The notes below the pieces were generated by a model that saw nothing but the letters and a program-made list of their open reading frames with translations, was not told the origin of the DNA and ran no database searches. Made by a program: the position numbers and the translations under genes. Of a DNA stretch of 64,000 nucleotides, positions 36,302 to 45,166 are shown piece by piece (position 1 is the stretch's first letter; the number at the start of each line of letters is the position of its first letter). The stretch covers positions 3,100,001 to 3,164,000 of the forward strand of contig NC_008577.1 of the NCBI RefSeq assembly GCF_000203935.1, written 5' to 3'. This DNA comes from Shewanella sp. ANA-3. Lineage in GTDB: Bacteria; Pseudomonadota; Gammaproteobacteria; Enterobacterales; Shewanellaceae.

Positions 36302-38746
36302 CTAAATTAACAACAGCTGATTCGACGTAATGCTAGTGTAATTTAGTTTCATTATTGAAAAAACAGGCTCTGCAATAGGGCCAATTTGCTTATCAATGTA
36401 GTACTGATAATCAATTGTAGACGATCTATGCGAAACGGGTTCAGGACCGTTTACAGTAATTACATAATCAATCTGCGCCCCTCGCTTGCCAAAGGATGAC
36501 TTTCCTGTTAACTCACAAAGCTGGCGCGCGACTTTCACATGGGGAGAAGACTTAGCCGTGTATTCATCTAAATTACGGCGCATACGTTTACTAAACACTA
36601 ACTCATCATCGCGCTTTCCCGCTTGAAGTTCGCCGATAACATCAGCCAAATAACCACTAATATCCCGTTGGTTAAACATGCGCTCATAGAGTTCAGCCTG
36701 CACCTTGCGGGCTAAGGGGCTCCAATCGCTACGAACCTGCTCCATTCCCTTAAAAGTGATTTCTAACGCTCCGCTATTGTTACGCCATGCTCCAACATAG
36801 CGCTTCTTACTCCCCTCCTCCGAGCCCCGCAGGGTCGGCATAAAAAACTGTTCGTAGTGGCGCTCAAATTGCAGCTCGAGAAAACTTTCTAGCTGAAACT
36901 CCTGCGCAATTTTACTTTGCCATTGCTGATTCATTCGCGCGGCAATCTGCTTACCTAAGGCATTAATATCACTGAGATCGGGTTCTGGGCCTAAATAGAC
37001 GAAGGTGGAGTCCGTATCCCCATAAATGACTTGGTAGCCCATCTCCTCAATCCACGCGCGGGTTTGTTTCATAATTTGATGACCGCGCATGGTGATGGAG
37101 CTTGCCAGTTTCGCATCGTGGAACACACAGCCTTGGGAGCCTAAAACCCCATATAGCGAATTCATAATGATTTTAATCGCTTGCGATAAAGGCGCATTCG
37201 CCTCCCGCTTAGCTTTCTCACGTTGCTCTGAGAGATTTTGGATGAGTTTGGGCAGAATAGGTTGATGCCGATTAAAACGCGCGCCCAAAAAACCCGGAAC
37301 AGTTTCAGGCTCATCTAATGCAGATCCGTCCTCATTATCTAAACCTTCAATCAACCCCTTAGGATCAATCAAAAAAGTTCGGATAATCGATGGATAAAGG
37401 CTTTTAAAGTCAAATACTAAAATATGCTGATAAAAACCAGGGACAGAATCCATAACATAACCGCCTGGGCTTTCAATCCCTTGACTGGCAGGCTCAGCGG
37501 GCGCGACGAAACCCGCTCTATGTAAATGCGGTAGATACAAGTGGTTGAATGCGGCGACCGAGGCGCCTACGCGCCCCAGTTCTAACCCCGTTAACTCGGC
37601 GCGAGCGAGGGCAAAATCCCACAATTGCGTATGTTCAAAAATATCCCACACTAAGCGACTATCAGTCAGGTTATAGTGAGCAAGCCCTTGTTTATTTTCG
37701 GCAAATAACGAATCAATCTCTTGCGCTCGATTTTCTACATCATGAATCGCTTTGCCTTCGCCCAGCAACGCTTGAGCGACAAACTCCAAGGAGAAACGCT
37801 CGAATTGATAAAAGGCCGCCTTTAACCAATCGATACCATCGAGCACCACACGCCCTGGCAAACTTAAGGTTTCTGGCCGAAATTTATTCTCAACTTTCCA
37901 CTCAAGGAGCGCGCCACCTCGACCAATACGCAGCGGGATCCGGTGCAGTAACGCACGTCGATATAGCAGGGCCAAGTCAAAGGTCACCACCGACCAACCA
38001 ATGATCACATCGGGATCAAACTCTGTAAACCAGGTGATGAGACGATGGATAAGTGCGGCCTCATCGTTCACCCATTCGATATAGATTGCAGCATCTGGCT
38101 GCGCCTCGCCCACCATAATGACTTTTTCATAGGGCTGAGATTGCGCATCGCGTCCATAAAGGGCCACGGAATAGAGTAAACCGTCAAAACTGCATTCAAA
38201 ATCGAGGGAGATAGAGCGCAGTTTAATTGCAGACTGCGGCGCAACCGCTTTGGCGCGGATGGCGCTAAAAACAGACAACTGTCCATCTATGCCTGCTTTG
38301 CCGACAAAATGCCCTAAAAATGCCACATCGAGCGCCACAAAGCGCTCGATTAAAAAGCGCTGCTCGGGACGGATATCCGCCTCAAATAAGGGGATCCCCG
38401 CATCTGTCGCTATCCGCTGTAAGTGACGAAACACACTACTCGATGGAGCATAAATCGCCGCCACGCTTTGTCTTTTAAAGCTTTTAAGTGTAAGCGGCAC
38501 AAAGCGCAGCGCCAGCCCCGGCGTTTGTAACTGCAATGCCGCCATATCGCTTTGATGACAAAAACAAATGTACTCAGAGTCTGGTAACTCCACCAGCACA
38601 GGGCCTGAAACGGTGGCGAGATAATACTGCAACACAAGCGTTGCACCGCGTGTAATAGCATGGCGCGTGAGGACGCGTCCCTGTACACTCACAGGCGCAG
38701 CCGTGTCATGCGTCAGACTCTCGGGGGGATTCAACTGCGGTTTCAC
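36302..38746 (-). CDS. polB: DNA polymerase II
   Basis: This is a B-family polymerase with 3'-5' exonuclease. Exo motif I is DFECSFDGLLY, and polymerase motif A is DFKSLYPSIIRTF. Motif C is YGDTDSTFVYLG. The open frame runs to an ATG at 38830, but that codon directly abuts the LexA box, leaving no room for a leader. The GTG at 38746 (VKPQLNPPESL) gives about 814 residues, closer to E. coli PolB (783). SOS induction is expected from the box shared with dinG. Confidence 0.92.
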   Translation of the reverse strand: MKPQLNPPESLTHDTAAPVSVQGRVLTRHAITRGATLVLQYYLATVSGPVLVELPDSEYICFCHQSDMAALQLQTPGLALRFVPLTLKSFKRQSVAAIYAPSSSVFRHLQRIATDAGIPLFEADIRPEQRFLIERFVALDVAFLGHFVGKAGIDGQLSVFSAIRAKAVAPQSAIKLRSISLDFECSFDGLLYSVALYGRDAQSQPYEKVIMVGEAQPDAAIYIEWVNDEAALIHRLITWFTEFDPDVIIGWSVVTFDLALLYRRALLHRIPLRIGRGGALLEWKVENKFRPETLSLPGRVVLDGIDWLKAAFYQFERFSLEFVAQALLGEGKAIHDVENRAQEIDSLFAENKQGLAHYNLTDSRLVWDIFEHTQLWDFALARAELTGLELGRVGASVAAFNHLYLPHLHRAGFVAPAEPASQGIESPGGYVMDSVPGFYQHILVFDFKSLYPSIIRTFLIDPKGLIEGLDNEDGSALDEPETVPGFLGARFNRHQPILPKLIQNLSEQREKAKREANAPLSQAIKIIMNSLYGVLGSQGCVFHDAKLASSITMRGHQIMKQTRAWIEEMGYQVIYGDTDSTFVYLGPEPDLSDINALGKQIAARMNQQWQSKIAQEFQLESFLELQFERHYEQFFMPTLRGSEEGSKKRYVGAWRNNSGALEITFKGMEQVRSDWSPLARKVQAELYERMFNQRDISGYLADVIGELQAGKRDDELVFSKRMRRNLDEYTAKSSPHVKVARQLCELTGKSSFGKRGAQIDYVITVNGPEPVSHRSSTIDYQYYIDKQIGPIAEPVFSIMKLNYTSITSNQLLLI

Positions 38747-38833
38747 TCTAAGGCTCTCGCTGTTTATTGATTCTCGGGACACAGAATAAAATTGCCATAA
38801 AATGGCAGAAAAGTTTCTTAGGCTATGCAATCA

Positions 38834-38849
38834 CTGTTATTATGTACAG
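38834..38849. promoter_or_regulatory. LexA (SOS) box between polB and dinG
   Basis: CTGTTATTATGTACAG is a complete CTGT-N8-ACAG operator. It overlaps a possible dinG -10 (TATTAT, 38838-38843), with TTCTTA 17 bases upstream. Both flanking genes belong to the SOS regulon in E. coli, so one box probably controls both. Confidence 0.88.
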
Positions 38850-38874
38850 CATTAATTCGATAAAGTAGTGCCGC

Positions 38875-40947
38875 ATGTTACCTGACAACGTAAAAAACCA
38901 GATCCGCGCTATCTATAAAGATATTGCCGCCGCTTTGCCTAATTTTAGGCCACGCCGCGAGCAAAATTTTATGGTGGCAGAAATCTCTAAGACCCTAGCT
39001 GGCGACTATGACAAAGATAGACGCATCATAGTGGTCGAAGCGGGTACGGGGATTGGTAAATCATTGTCTTATATCTTGGGCACTATTCCGCTTGCACTCG
39101 CGAGTAAGAAAAAGGTCTGTATCGCCACGGCGACCGTGGCACTGCAGGAGCAGTTACTGCACAAAGACTTACCGTTTTTTCTCGAACAGTCAGGGTTAAA
39201 CTTTCGCTTTGGTCTGGTAAAAGGACGCCAGCGTTATGTCTGTTTATCTAAACTTGCCATGCTGATCGGCGATGATAACAGTACCCAAATGGCCATGTGG
39301 CAAACAAAGCCGGATAACAGCCAAATTGCCATGCTGCAGGAGCTACTCAGCGACTATAATGAAGGCCGCTGGAATGGTGAAATCGATACGCTATCGACAC
39401 CGATACCGGACCATCTCTGGCAGCAAATCGCCTGCGATAAACACAGTTGTCATCGGCAACTCGCCAGTCATCGTAATTGCCCGTTTCACAAGGCCCGCGA
39501 GGATGTGGATACCTGGGATGTACTGATCGCCAACCACAGTTTGCTGCTCGCCGACTTAGAGCTCGGTGGCGGGGTCATTTTACCCGATCCCGAAGACGTA
39601 TTTTACGTCATTGACGAAGCCCACCACTTACCTATCGTCGCGCGGGACTTTTCTAGCGCACAGGCAACGCTTAGGGGAGCCGCCGACTGGCTCGAAAAAG
39701 TCGGGAAGACCAGCGCAAAATTACAAAATCAGATAAAGAGCAACAATATTATCGCCCCTGCGCAGGCGATGCAGGATCATATCGGTGACTTAATCGCTCA
39801 GCTCAATCAAGTCGCCCACTTTTGTGACACTCAAACCAAACAGTTTGCCAATCCCGAGAGCCGCTATCGGTTCGAACACGGTAAATTGCCCGATGCACTA
39901 AAAATCCCAGCAGAGAATCTCGCGGCCACCTCCAATCTTGCCCTCAAGCAATTTAACAAGATGCAATTATTGCTGGCCGAGGCGATAAAAGATGGCGATA
40001 TTCCTAAGCATCAAGCGGAAGCGCTACAGGCCGAAATGGGCTTTATGCTGCAGCGACTCGAAAACCTGCAAAAGCTCTGGAAAATGATGGCAAAGGAAGA
40101 TTCCACGAAAGGCGCGCCCCTCGCCCGCTGGATTGAATTGCTCACGGGCAAACAGGTCGATTATCTGTTTAGCGCCTCGCCGATTGAAGTCGGGTTTATG
40201 CTTGAGTCTATGCTGTGGCAAAAGGCGGCTGGTGTCGTGCTATGTAGCGCAACGCTGCGGGCGCTGAATAACTTCGACCATTTCGCCCATCAGGTGGGAT
40301 TATCGGTAAAGGACGGCAGTCGTTATCTCGCCCTGCAATCCCCCTTCGATTATCCGAATAACGCCACGCTCTACTTACCTAAGATGAAAACCGAGCCGAC
40401 GGACGATGCCTATACCGCTGAGCTTGCCGAACATATTTTGGAGCTGATTGAAGGCGAAATGGCCACCTTAGTATTGTTTGCGTCTTACTGGCAAATGGAG
40501 AAAGTCGCCGAGCTGCTTGAGGGCAAACTCACGCAGGAAATTCTTATTCAAGGTAATGCCCCGCGCCAACAATTGCTTGAGACCCACAAAGCCAAGTGCG
40601 ACAAAGGTGAGCCGAGTATCTTGTTCGGCACCGGCAGTTTTTCTGAAGGCTTAGACTTACCTGGGGATTACCTCACCAACCTCATCGTCACTAAACTGCC
40701 CTTTGCCGTGCCGACGTCGCCCGTCGAGCAAGCCCATGCCGAGTATGTGAAAATAAAGGGCGGAAATCCGTTTCTGCAACTCACCATTCCAGATGCATCG
40801 CGAAAGCTTATCCAAAGTTGTGGTAGATTACTGCGTAAAGAGCAGGATTACGGCCGAGTCACGATCCTAGATAGACGATTAGTGACCAAACGTTACGGCA
40901 AATCCTTGCTAGACGCTCTGCCCCCCTTTAGACGAGTCATTGAGTAG
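38875..40947 (+). CDS. dinG: ATP-dependent DNA helicase DinG
   Basis: This 690-residue XPD-like 5'-3' helicase resolves R-loops and other structured DNA. Walker A is EAGTGIGKSLSY. Four cysteines for the iron-sulphur cluster are provided by CLSKL (about residue 123) and CDKHSCHRQLASHRNCPF. The DEAH box is VIDEAHHLP. The C-terminal motif VI region is QSCGRLLRKEQDYGRV. It is divergent from polB with a LexA box between them. Confidence 0.93.
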   Translation: MLPDNVKNQIRAIYKDIAAALPNFRPRREQNFMVAEISKTLAGDYDKDRRIIVVEAGTGIGKSLSYILGTIPLALASKKKVCIATATVALQEQLLHKDLPFFLEQSGLNFRFGLVKGRQRYVCLSKLAMLIGDDNSTQMAMWQTKPDNSQIAMLQELLSDYNEGRWNGEIDTLSTPIPDHLWQQIACDKHSCHRQLASHRNCPFHKAREDVDTWDVLIANHSLLLADLELGGGVILPDPEDVFYVIDEAHHLPIVARDFSSAQATLRGAADWLEKVGKTSAKLQNQIKSNNIIAPAQAMQDHIGDLIAQLNQVAHFCDTQTKQFANPESRYRFEHGKLPDALKIPAENLAATSNLALKQFNKMQLLLAEAIKDGDIPKHQAEALQAEMGFMLQRLENLQKLWKMMAKEDSTKGAPLARWIELLTGKQVDYLFSASPIEVGFMLESMLWQKAAGVVLCSATLRALNNFDHFAHQVGLSVKDGSRYLALQSPFDYPNNATLYLPKMKTEPTDDAYTAELAEHILELIEGEMATLVLFASYWQMEKVAELLEGKLTQEILIQGNAPRQQLLETHKAKCDKGEPSILFGTGSFSEGLDLPGDYLTNLIVTKLPFAVPTSPVEQAHAEYVKIKGGNPFLQLTIPDASRKLIQSCGRLLRKEQDYGRVTILDRRLVTKRYGKSLLDALPPFRRVIE

Positions 40948-40956
40948 GATTAAGAT

Positions 40957-41730
40957 TTGGAGTTGTTACTCGAGCCCAGTAATTGGGCCCTGTTGGCTGT
41001 CATTGGCTTAATTGCAGGTTTTATCGATGCAGTGGTCGGTGGTGGAGGCCTGCTCTCTATTCCAGCCCTGCTCACCCTCGGGATCCCACCGCATACCGCC
41101 TTAGGTACCAATAAATTTGCCGCCAGTTTTGGCTCCTCCATGGCAGCTTGGACCTATTATCGCCAGCATCTGCTCAAACCCAGTTTTTGGTATATGGCGT
41201 TTATCGCCACCTTTATTGGCGCGGTACTTGGCAGTGTGTTTGTGTACTTATTAAATGCCCAGTGGCTTGAAAAAGCCTTACCACTGCTCATTATTGGCAT
41301 CGCGATATACAGCTTGCTGAGCCCAAATGCCATCTCGGATACCGATTGCCAGGCACCGACAAAAGCCCAATCTAAACTCAAACAAAGTCTGCAAGGGCTC
41401 TTGCTGGGTGCTTATGATGGTTTTGCAGGCCCAGGCATTGGCGCCTTTTGGACTGTGAGTTCCGGTGCTTTATACAAATTACCGCTGTTGCATAGCTGCG
41501 CGCTTGCCAAAGCCATGACCTTTACCAGTAACTTGACGGCGCTGGCGATCTTTGGCTTTCTTGGGCAAGTCCATTGGCAAATCGGCCTGTGGATGGGGTT
41601 ATCTATGATGCTCGGCTCCTTTATCGGCGCCCGCTGCGCGATAAAATTTGGTATGCCTTTTATTCGGCCTTTGTTTATATTAATTGTCCTGTCAATTGCC
41701 GCTAATCTGGCGTGGAGCGCATGGTTTTGA
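40957..41730 (+). CDS. TSUP-family transporter, second copy
   Basis: This 257-residue inner-membrane protein of the TauE/SafE family has LIAGFIDAVVGGGGLLSIPALLTLGIPPHTALGTNKFAASFGS and LLGAYDGFAGPGIGAFW. It is a diverged paralogue of the YfcA-like gene at 20.1 kb. Translation starts at TTG with AGGAT 7 bases upstream, just 9 bases after dinG. Its 3' end overlaps priC by 19 bases, suggesting one transcript with dinG and priC. The substrate is unknown. Confidence 0.88.
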   Translation: MELLLEPSNWALLAVIGLIAGFIDAVVGGGGLLSIPALLTLGIPPHTALGTNKFAASFGSSMAAWTYYRQHLLKPSFWYMAFIATFIGAVLGSVFVYLLNAQWLEKALPLLIIGIAIYSLLSPNAISDTDCQAPTKAQSKLKQSLQGLLLGAYDGFAGPGIGAFWTVSSGALYKLPLLHSCALAKAMTFTSNLTALAIFGFLGQVHWQIGLWMGLSMMLGSFIGARCAIKFGMPFIRPLFILIVLSIAANLAWSAWF

Positions 41731-42389
41731 ACACTTCGCAGCTAATCAGCACGTTGAAAAATCAGCTAACAACCCTTGAGCAAGAAGTGCTGCAACACGA
41801 CAGTCACCTTGCGCCGAGTCAGCGCAAACTCCTGCAGGATATTGAGCGCTTTAATCAGTCGCTGTTTATTCAAAATGGCGCTCAGCTGATCCCCTGCATT
41901 GAACAAATACGTAATAGTATCGGTCAGTTAGAGAAACAGATCGCCCTAAAACTCGCGCCGCAAACCATCGCCTTAAGCTGTGAGCGTATTCAAGACCGCT
42001 TTACCGCGGTTAAACGGGCGCTACTGACGACCTCAATCGATATAAAGTCTAAAAATCAACAACGTGCCAGTAAGCGCGCGCGTTTTGCCCAGCAACAGGC
42101 ACAGTCGCACCAAGCCAGCGGGTTTGCTTGGATTGCCAGCAATGTGTTACAAAATAGCCACGAAATCTATGCCGAATTAAACAAGCATCTGAATTGGGCG
42201 AAGAAATTTGAACAAAAAATTGCAGAAATGGAGTCAAAACTTGAAAACTGTCATAGTGCTGACAAAATCCGTTTGCAAAATGACATCCTTTTGATGCATC
42301 GTCGTTTGGGTAAATGCAGGCAAGCCATCAGTTATATTGAAGATCGCATTCAAGCATTCGAACGTCCGCATCAGAGCCATAATCGTTAA
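41721..42389 (+). CDS. priC: Primosomal replication protein PriC
   Basis: PriC helps reload DnaB at stalled forks. The protein of about 222 residues is helical throughout. Its C-terminal half, FEQKIAEMESKLENCHSADKIRLQNDILLMHRRLGKCRQAISYIEDRI, matches the PriC family pattern. An N-terminal extension is longer than in E. coli PriC. GTG 41712, ATG 41721 and TTG 41727 are all possible starts; ATG is used here. It overlaps the TSUP gene and precedes a YccT-family gene by 9 bases. Confidence 0.8.
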   Translation: MVLNTSQLISTLKNQLTTLEQEVLQHDSHLAPSQRKLLQDIERFNQSLFIQNGAQLIPCIEQIRNSIGQLEKQIALKLAPQTIALSCERIQDRFTAVKRALLTTSIDIKSKNQQRASKRARFAQQQAQSHQASGFAWIASNVLQNSHEIYAELNKHLNWAKKFEQKIAEMESKLENCHSADKIRLQNDILLMHRRLGKCRQAISYIEDRIQAFERPHQSHNR

Positions 42390-42398
42390 GGAGCAACA

Positions 42399-43091
42399 AT
42401 GAAATCACTTTTGCCAATCAGCAGCCTGCTAGTGCTACTCGGCTCTGCCTCAGCCTTTGCCGCAGATCTGAATATCCCTATGTCCTTCGAATACCTTGCC
42501 CTCGATGGCAAAAAAGTCGAGTCCAGTGTATTCAACCATAAAAGCAGCTTAGAGTTGGCGCCCGGCACTCACAAAATCGCGATCCGTTACCATGAGATGG
42601 TTGAAGACGATTTCAGTGACAGCCAGACCTTCGTTAAGTCATCGCCTTTTATCGTGACCTTAGAAGTGGACGGCGATCATCAATATTATTTGCAAGCCGC
42701 AGAGGGCAAGGTCGTTAAAAAGCCTAAAACCTTCGCTCAAAACCCACAAGTGGTGTTAACCCGTGCTGATAAAGGTCAGGTGAATTACCAAGTGACAAAC
42801 ACCGATATTGAAGAAGAGAGCTTTGTCTCCCGTCTCTTTAGCGGTAATCAAGCGGTAGATGTGTCAGGTACTGCCGCCGCAGCAACGGGCGCAGCAGGCA
42901 CAGCGGCGGTTGTTGCCGCGCCAGCACCCACTTCGGCGCAGGCAGCCGTTAACGCCACCTCATTAACCGCTCCAGTTGATACATCTAAAGCAGCGGGGGC
43001 GAATCCACAGCAAATGCTGCAATACTGGTGGTTACAGGCCGATGAGAAAACACGTAAAGAATTTATGAGCTGGGCGATTTCTCAGCTCTAA
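42399..43091 (+). CDS. YccT/DUF2057-family secreted protein
   Basis: This 230-residue periplasmic protein has a signal peptide ([22 protein letters not shown]). The DUF2057 core is recognised by [31 protein letters not shown] and [16 protein letters not shown]. The related YccT/CsgI affects curli assembly in enterobacteria. An Ala/Pro-rich linker ([22 protein letters not shown]) and a C-terminal [17 protein letters not shown] follow. AAGGAG lies 7 bases before the start. Confidence 0.82.
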   Translation: MKSLLPISSLLVLLGSASAFAADLNIPMSFEYLALDGKKVESSVFNHKSSLELAPGTHKIAIRYHEMVEDDFSDSQTFVKSSPFIVTLEVDGDHQYYLQAAEGKVVKKPKTFAQNPQVVLTRADKGQVNYQVTNTDIEEESFVSRLFSGNQAVDVSGTAAAATGAAGTAAVVAAPAPTSAQAAVNATSLTAPVDTSKAAGANPQQMLQYWWLQADEKTRKEFMSWAISQL

Positions 43092-43096
43092 TCAAG

Positions 43097-43999
43097 ATGA
43101 TCCCATTGGTTCATCACGCCAGCTATTCCAAGCTGGCGTTACCCTCCCACCACCGCTTTCCCACGACCAAATACGCGCGTCTTTACCAATATCTGCTCGA
43201 TAATCAACTGGCTGTACCGGCTCAATTTCATACTCCCTCACCCATGACGGCTGAAGATGTAATGCAGGTGCATCAGCAAGATTATGTCGAACAATTTATC
43301 CAAGGCAGATTAGCCTGTGCGGCCTTAAGACGCATCGGCTTTCCATGGAGTGAAGCCTTGGTTGAGCGCACCTTGCACTCGGTATCGGGGACGAGTTTGA
43401 CCGCAAGCTTGGCGCTACAAGCGGGTATCGCCCTTCACTTAACTGGCGGTTATCACCATGCTCATTATGACTTTGGCAGTGGTTACTGTATTTTCAATGA
43501 TTTAATTATTGCCGCTCGCAAACTGATGGCCGAGCAACAGCTACATAAAGTGCTGATTTTTGATTGTGATGTGCACCAAGGCGATGGCACCGCCACCCTT
43601 AGCCACAGGCATCAAGGCATTATCAGTTGCTCCATCCACGGCAAAGAGAATTTCCCGAGCCGCAAACAGCAGTCACACTATGATATTGAATTGACTAAGG
43701 GTTCGGATGATAGTGCCTATCAGGAAACCGTCGAGCAGACTCTCGAGCTGCTGATTCGCCTCCATCAACCGGATCTCATCCTGTATGACGCTGGCGTCGA
43801 TATCCACCAAGATGACGACTTAGGGCACCTAATGATCAGCAAGCAGGGATTGTATCAACGTGATTTAACCGTGTTATCTATGGCAAAAGCAGCAAATATT
43901 CCTGTTGCAGCGGTAATTGGCGGCGGCTACAGCCGAGACGAACTACAATTAAGCCAAAGACATAGCCAACTTTTTATTGCAGCCAACCATTTGTGGTAG
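43097..43999 (+). CDS. Histone-deacetylase-family (acetyl/acyl-amine) hydrolase
   Basis: This 300-residue zinc hydrolase of the arginase/deacetylase fold contains GGYHHAHYDFGSGYCIFNDL (active-site histidines) and VLIFDCDVHQGDGTA (metal Asp/His). ILYDAGVDIHQDDDLG carries the second metal Asp. In bacteria these enzymes act on acetylated polyamines or proteins; the substrate here is unknown. It starts 5 bases after the YccT-family gene. Confidence 0.9.
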   Translation: MIPLVHHASYSKLALPSHHRFPTTKYARLYQYLLDNQLAVPAQFHTPSPMTAEDVMQVHQQDYVEQFIQGRLACAALRRIGFPWSEALVERTLHSVSGTSLTASLALQAGIALHLTGGYHHAHYDFGSGYCIFNDLIIAARKLMAEQQLHKVLIFDCDVHQGDGTATLSHRHQGIISCSIHGKENFPSRKQQSHYDIELTKGSDDSAYQETVEQTLELLIRLHQPDLILYDAGVDIHQDDDLGHLMISKQGLYQRDLTVLSMAKAANIPVAAVIGGGYSRDELQLSQRHSQLFIAANHLW

Positions 44000-44032
44000 C
44001 AAACTCAATAAAAATCATCATGGAGCACAGCG

Positions 44033-44320
44033 ATGCAACTCGAAATCCGTAACTATTACGAAGTTCTCTTAATGGAAATGTTATCCGATGAAGGCCTGAT
44101 GGATGAATTGCCGGAGGATTATTTAGCCGATCTCTGCTGTGTTACTCTTAATCAACTGCCAGTACGCTATATTCGCCACCTAGTAGATACCTATTTCTTT
44201 GAGGATTACAACGAGTTACAAGAAATGAAACGAGAAATCCAAGCCGCATTAGAAAAATCTCGCGCCTTTCTTAAACAGAATCTACAAAAAAGAATGCAGC
44301 AGGAAGAAGCCGACAGCTAA
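44033..44320 (+). CDS. ComFB-family protein
   Basis: This 95-residue protein resembles the late-competence ComFB family: IRNYYEVLLMEML, DYLADLCCVTLNQLPVRYIRHLVDTYFF, where the family has DVxxxALNxLPPxYV. Some ComFB proteins bind cyclic nucleotides. It has no signal or membrane part. It is the last chromosomal gene before the island. 44321-44457 holds only AT-rich sequence. Confidence 0.75.
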   Translation: MQLEIRNYYEVLLMEMLSDEGLMDELPEDYLADLCCVTLNQLPVRYIRHLVDTYFFEDYNELQEMKREIQAALEKSRAFLKQNLQKRMQQEEADS

Positions 44321-44457
44321 GTCGCGCAGTATTTGGTATAACTATATCGATTTGTCACAAGCTTATACGAGTGAATTCAGCAGAATTGGCTAAATACATG
44401 AGTTTAAGTTGTTAGAAATAATGAATTCGGATTGAAGATAAAGAATATTAAAACATG

Positions 44458-44527
44458 ATGAGGAGATTTGGAGGTTCCCCTAGAGCCGACACCCCGGCAC
44501 ACGAGTCGCTTGCTGCGGTTGCTCCCT
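44458..44527 (-). mobile_element. Left attachment repeat (displaced 3' end of ffs)
   Basis: This 70-bp segment is identical to 55424-55493, the 3' end of the intact SRP RNA gene plus about 15 bases beyond it. Flanking bases differ on both sides. It marks the left edge of the integrated element and is a non-functional ffs fragment. Confidence 0.95.
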
Positions 44528-44650
44528 AAAAGCATGGCCAGCAGTAGTATCAGCGACTTAATCAATAACGCTTACCATCAGACTCAGAAAAAAAACGAGC
44601 AGTGGTTGTTTAAGATGTATGAGCAATTGTATCACGCATTTATTCATTAA
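44468..44650 (+). pseudogene. Chimeric or remnant small reading frame across the left island junction
   Basis: This 60-codon frame begins inside the ffs fragment, so its first 20 codons are not protein-derived. An internal ATG at about 44534 would give a short peptide, MASSSISDLINNAYHQTQKK onward, ending WLFKMYEQLYHAFIH. That part looks protein-like, but no family is recognised. It may be the end of a gene truncated by integration or a spurious frame. The stretch 44651-45166 shows no further gene. Confidence 0.3.
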
Positions 44651-45166
44651 CAATCACTGACGCTTAACTCAATCAACCTGCCCAGTTAATCAATAAACTC
44701 CACATCTTTGGCATAGTTCGCTGCCTAAAACTTAGACAGCATCAGATTCACCAATTTGTTCTAAATCATCTCAAAAACAATATTTAACTATATAAAATCA
44801 AATAATTACCCCTTTAATATATATTATAACTGTGATTAACCATGTAATAGTTACTTCAAGATTTACTAAGGGGAAAATTAGCGATTTTACAAATTTATAG
44901 CTTGCTGGTGGCATTGAAGAGAAGTGATGCAGAACCTATACAAAGATGCCATTTAAAGCTCATAGGAGCGATTTCTAGAGCAGTTTGAAATGAATTAAGA
45001 GTAGGACTTAGACTCGCTCCAAAATCAACCAGTAAAGCATTGATAAAGCCTGAGATAGTCTAGTTACAACCACTTAATAGAAGGAATTATTATAAAATGA
45101 ACTAATCAAGGTGCCATTAAAAAATAAAAGCACCTTTGGATAAAACACTTTGCCACCACCAACTTA

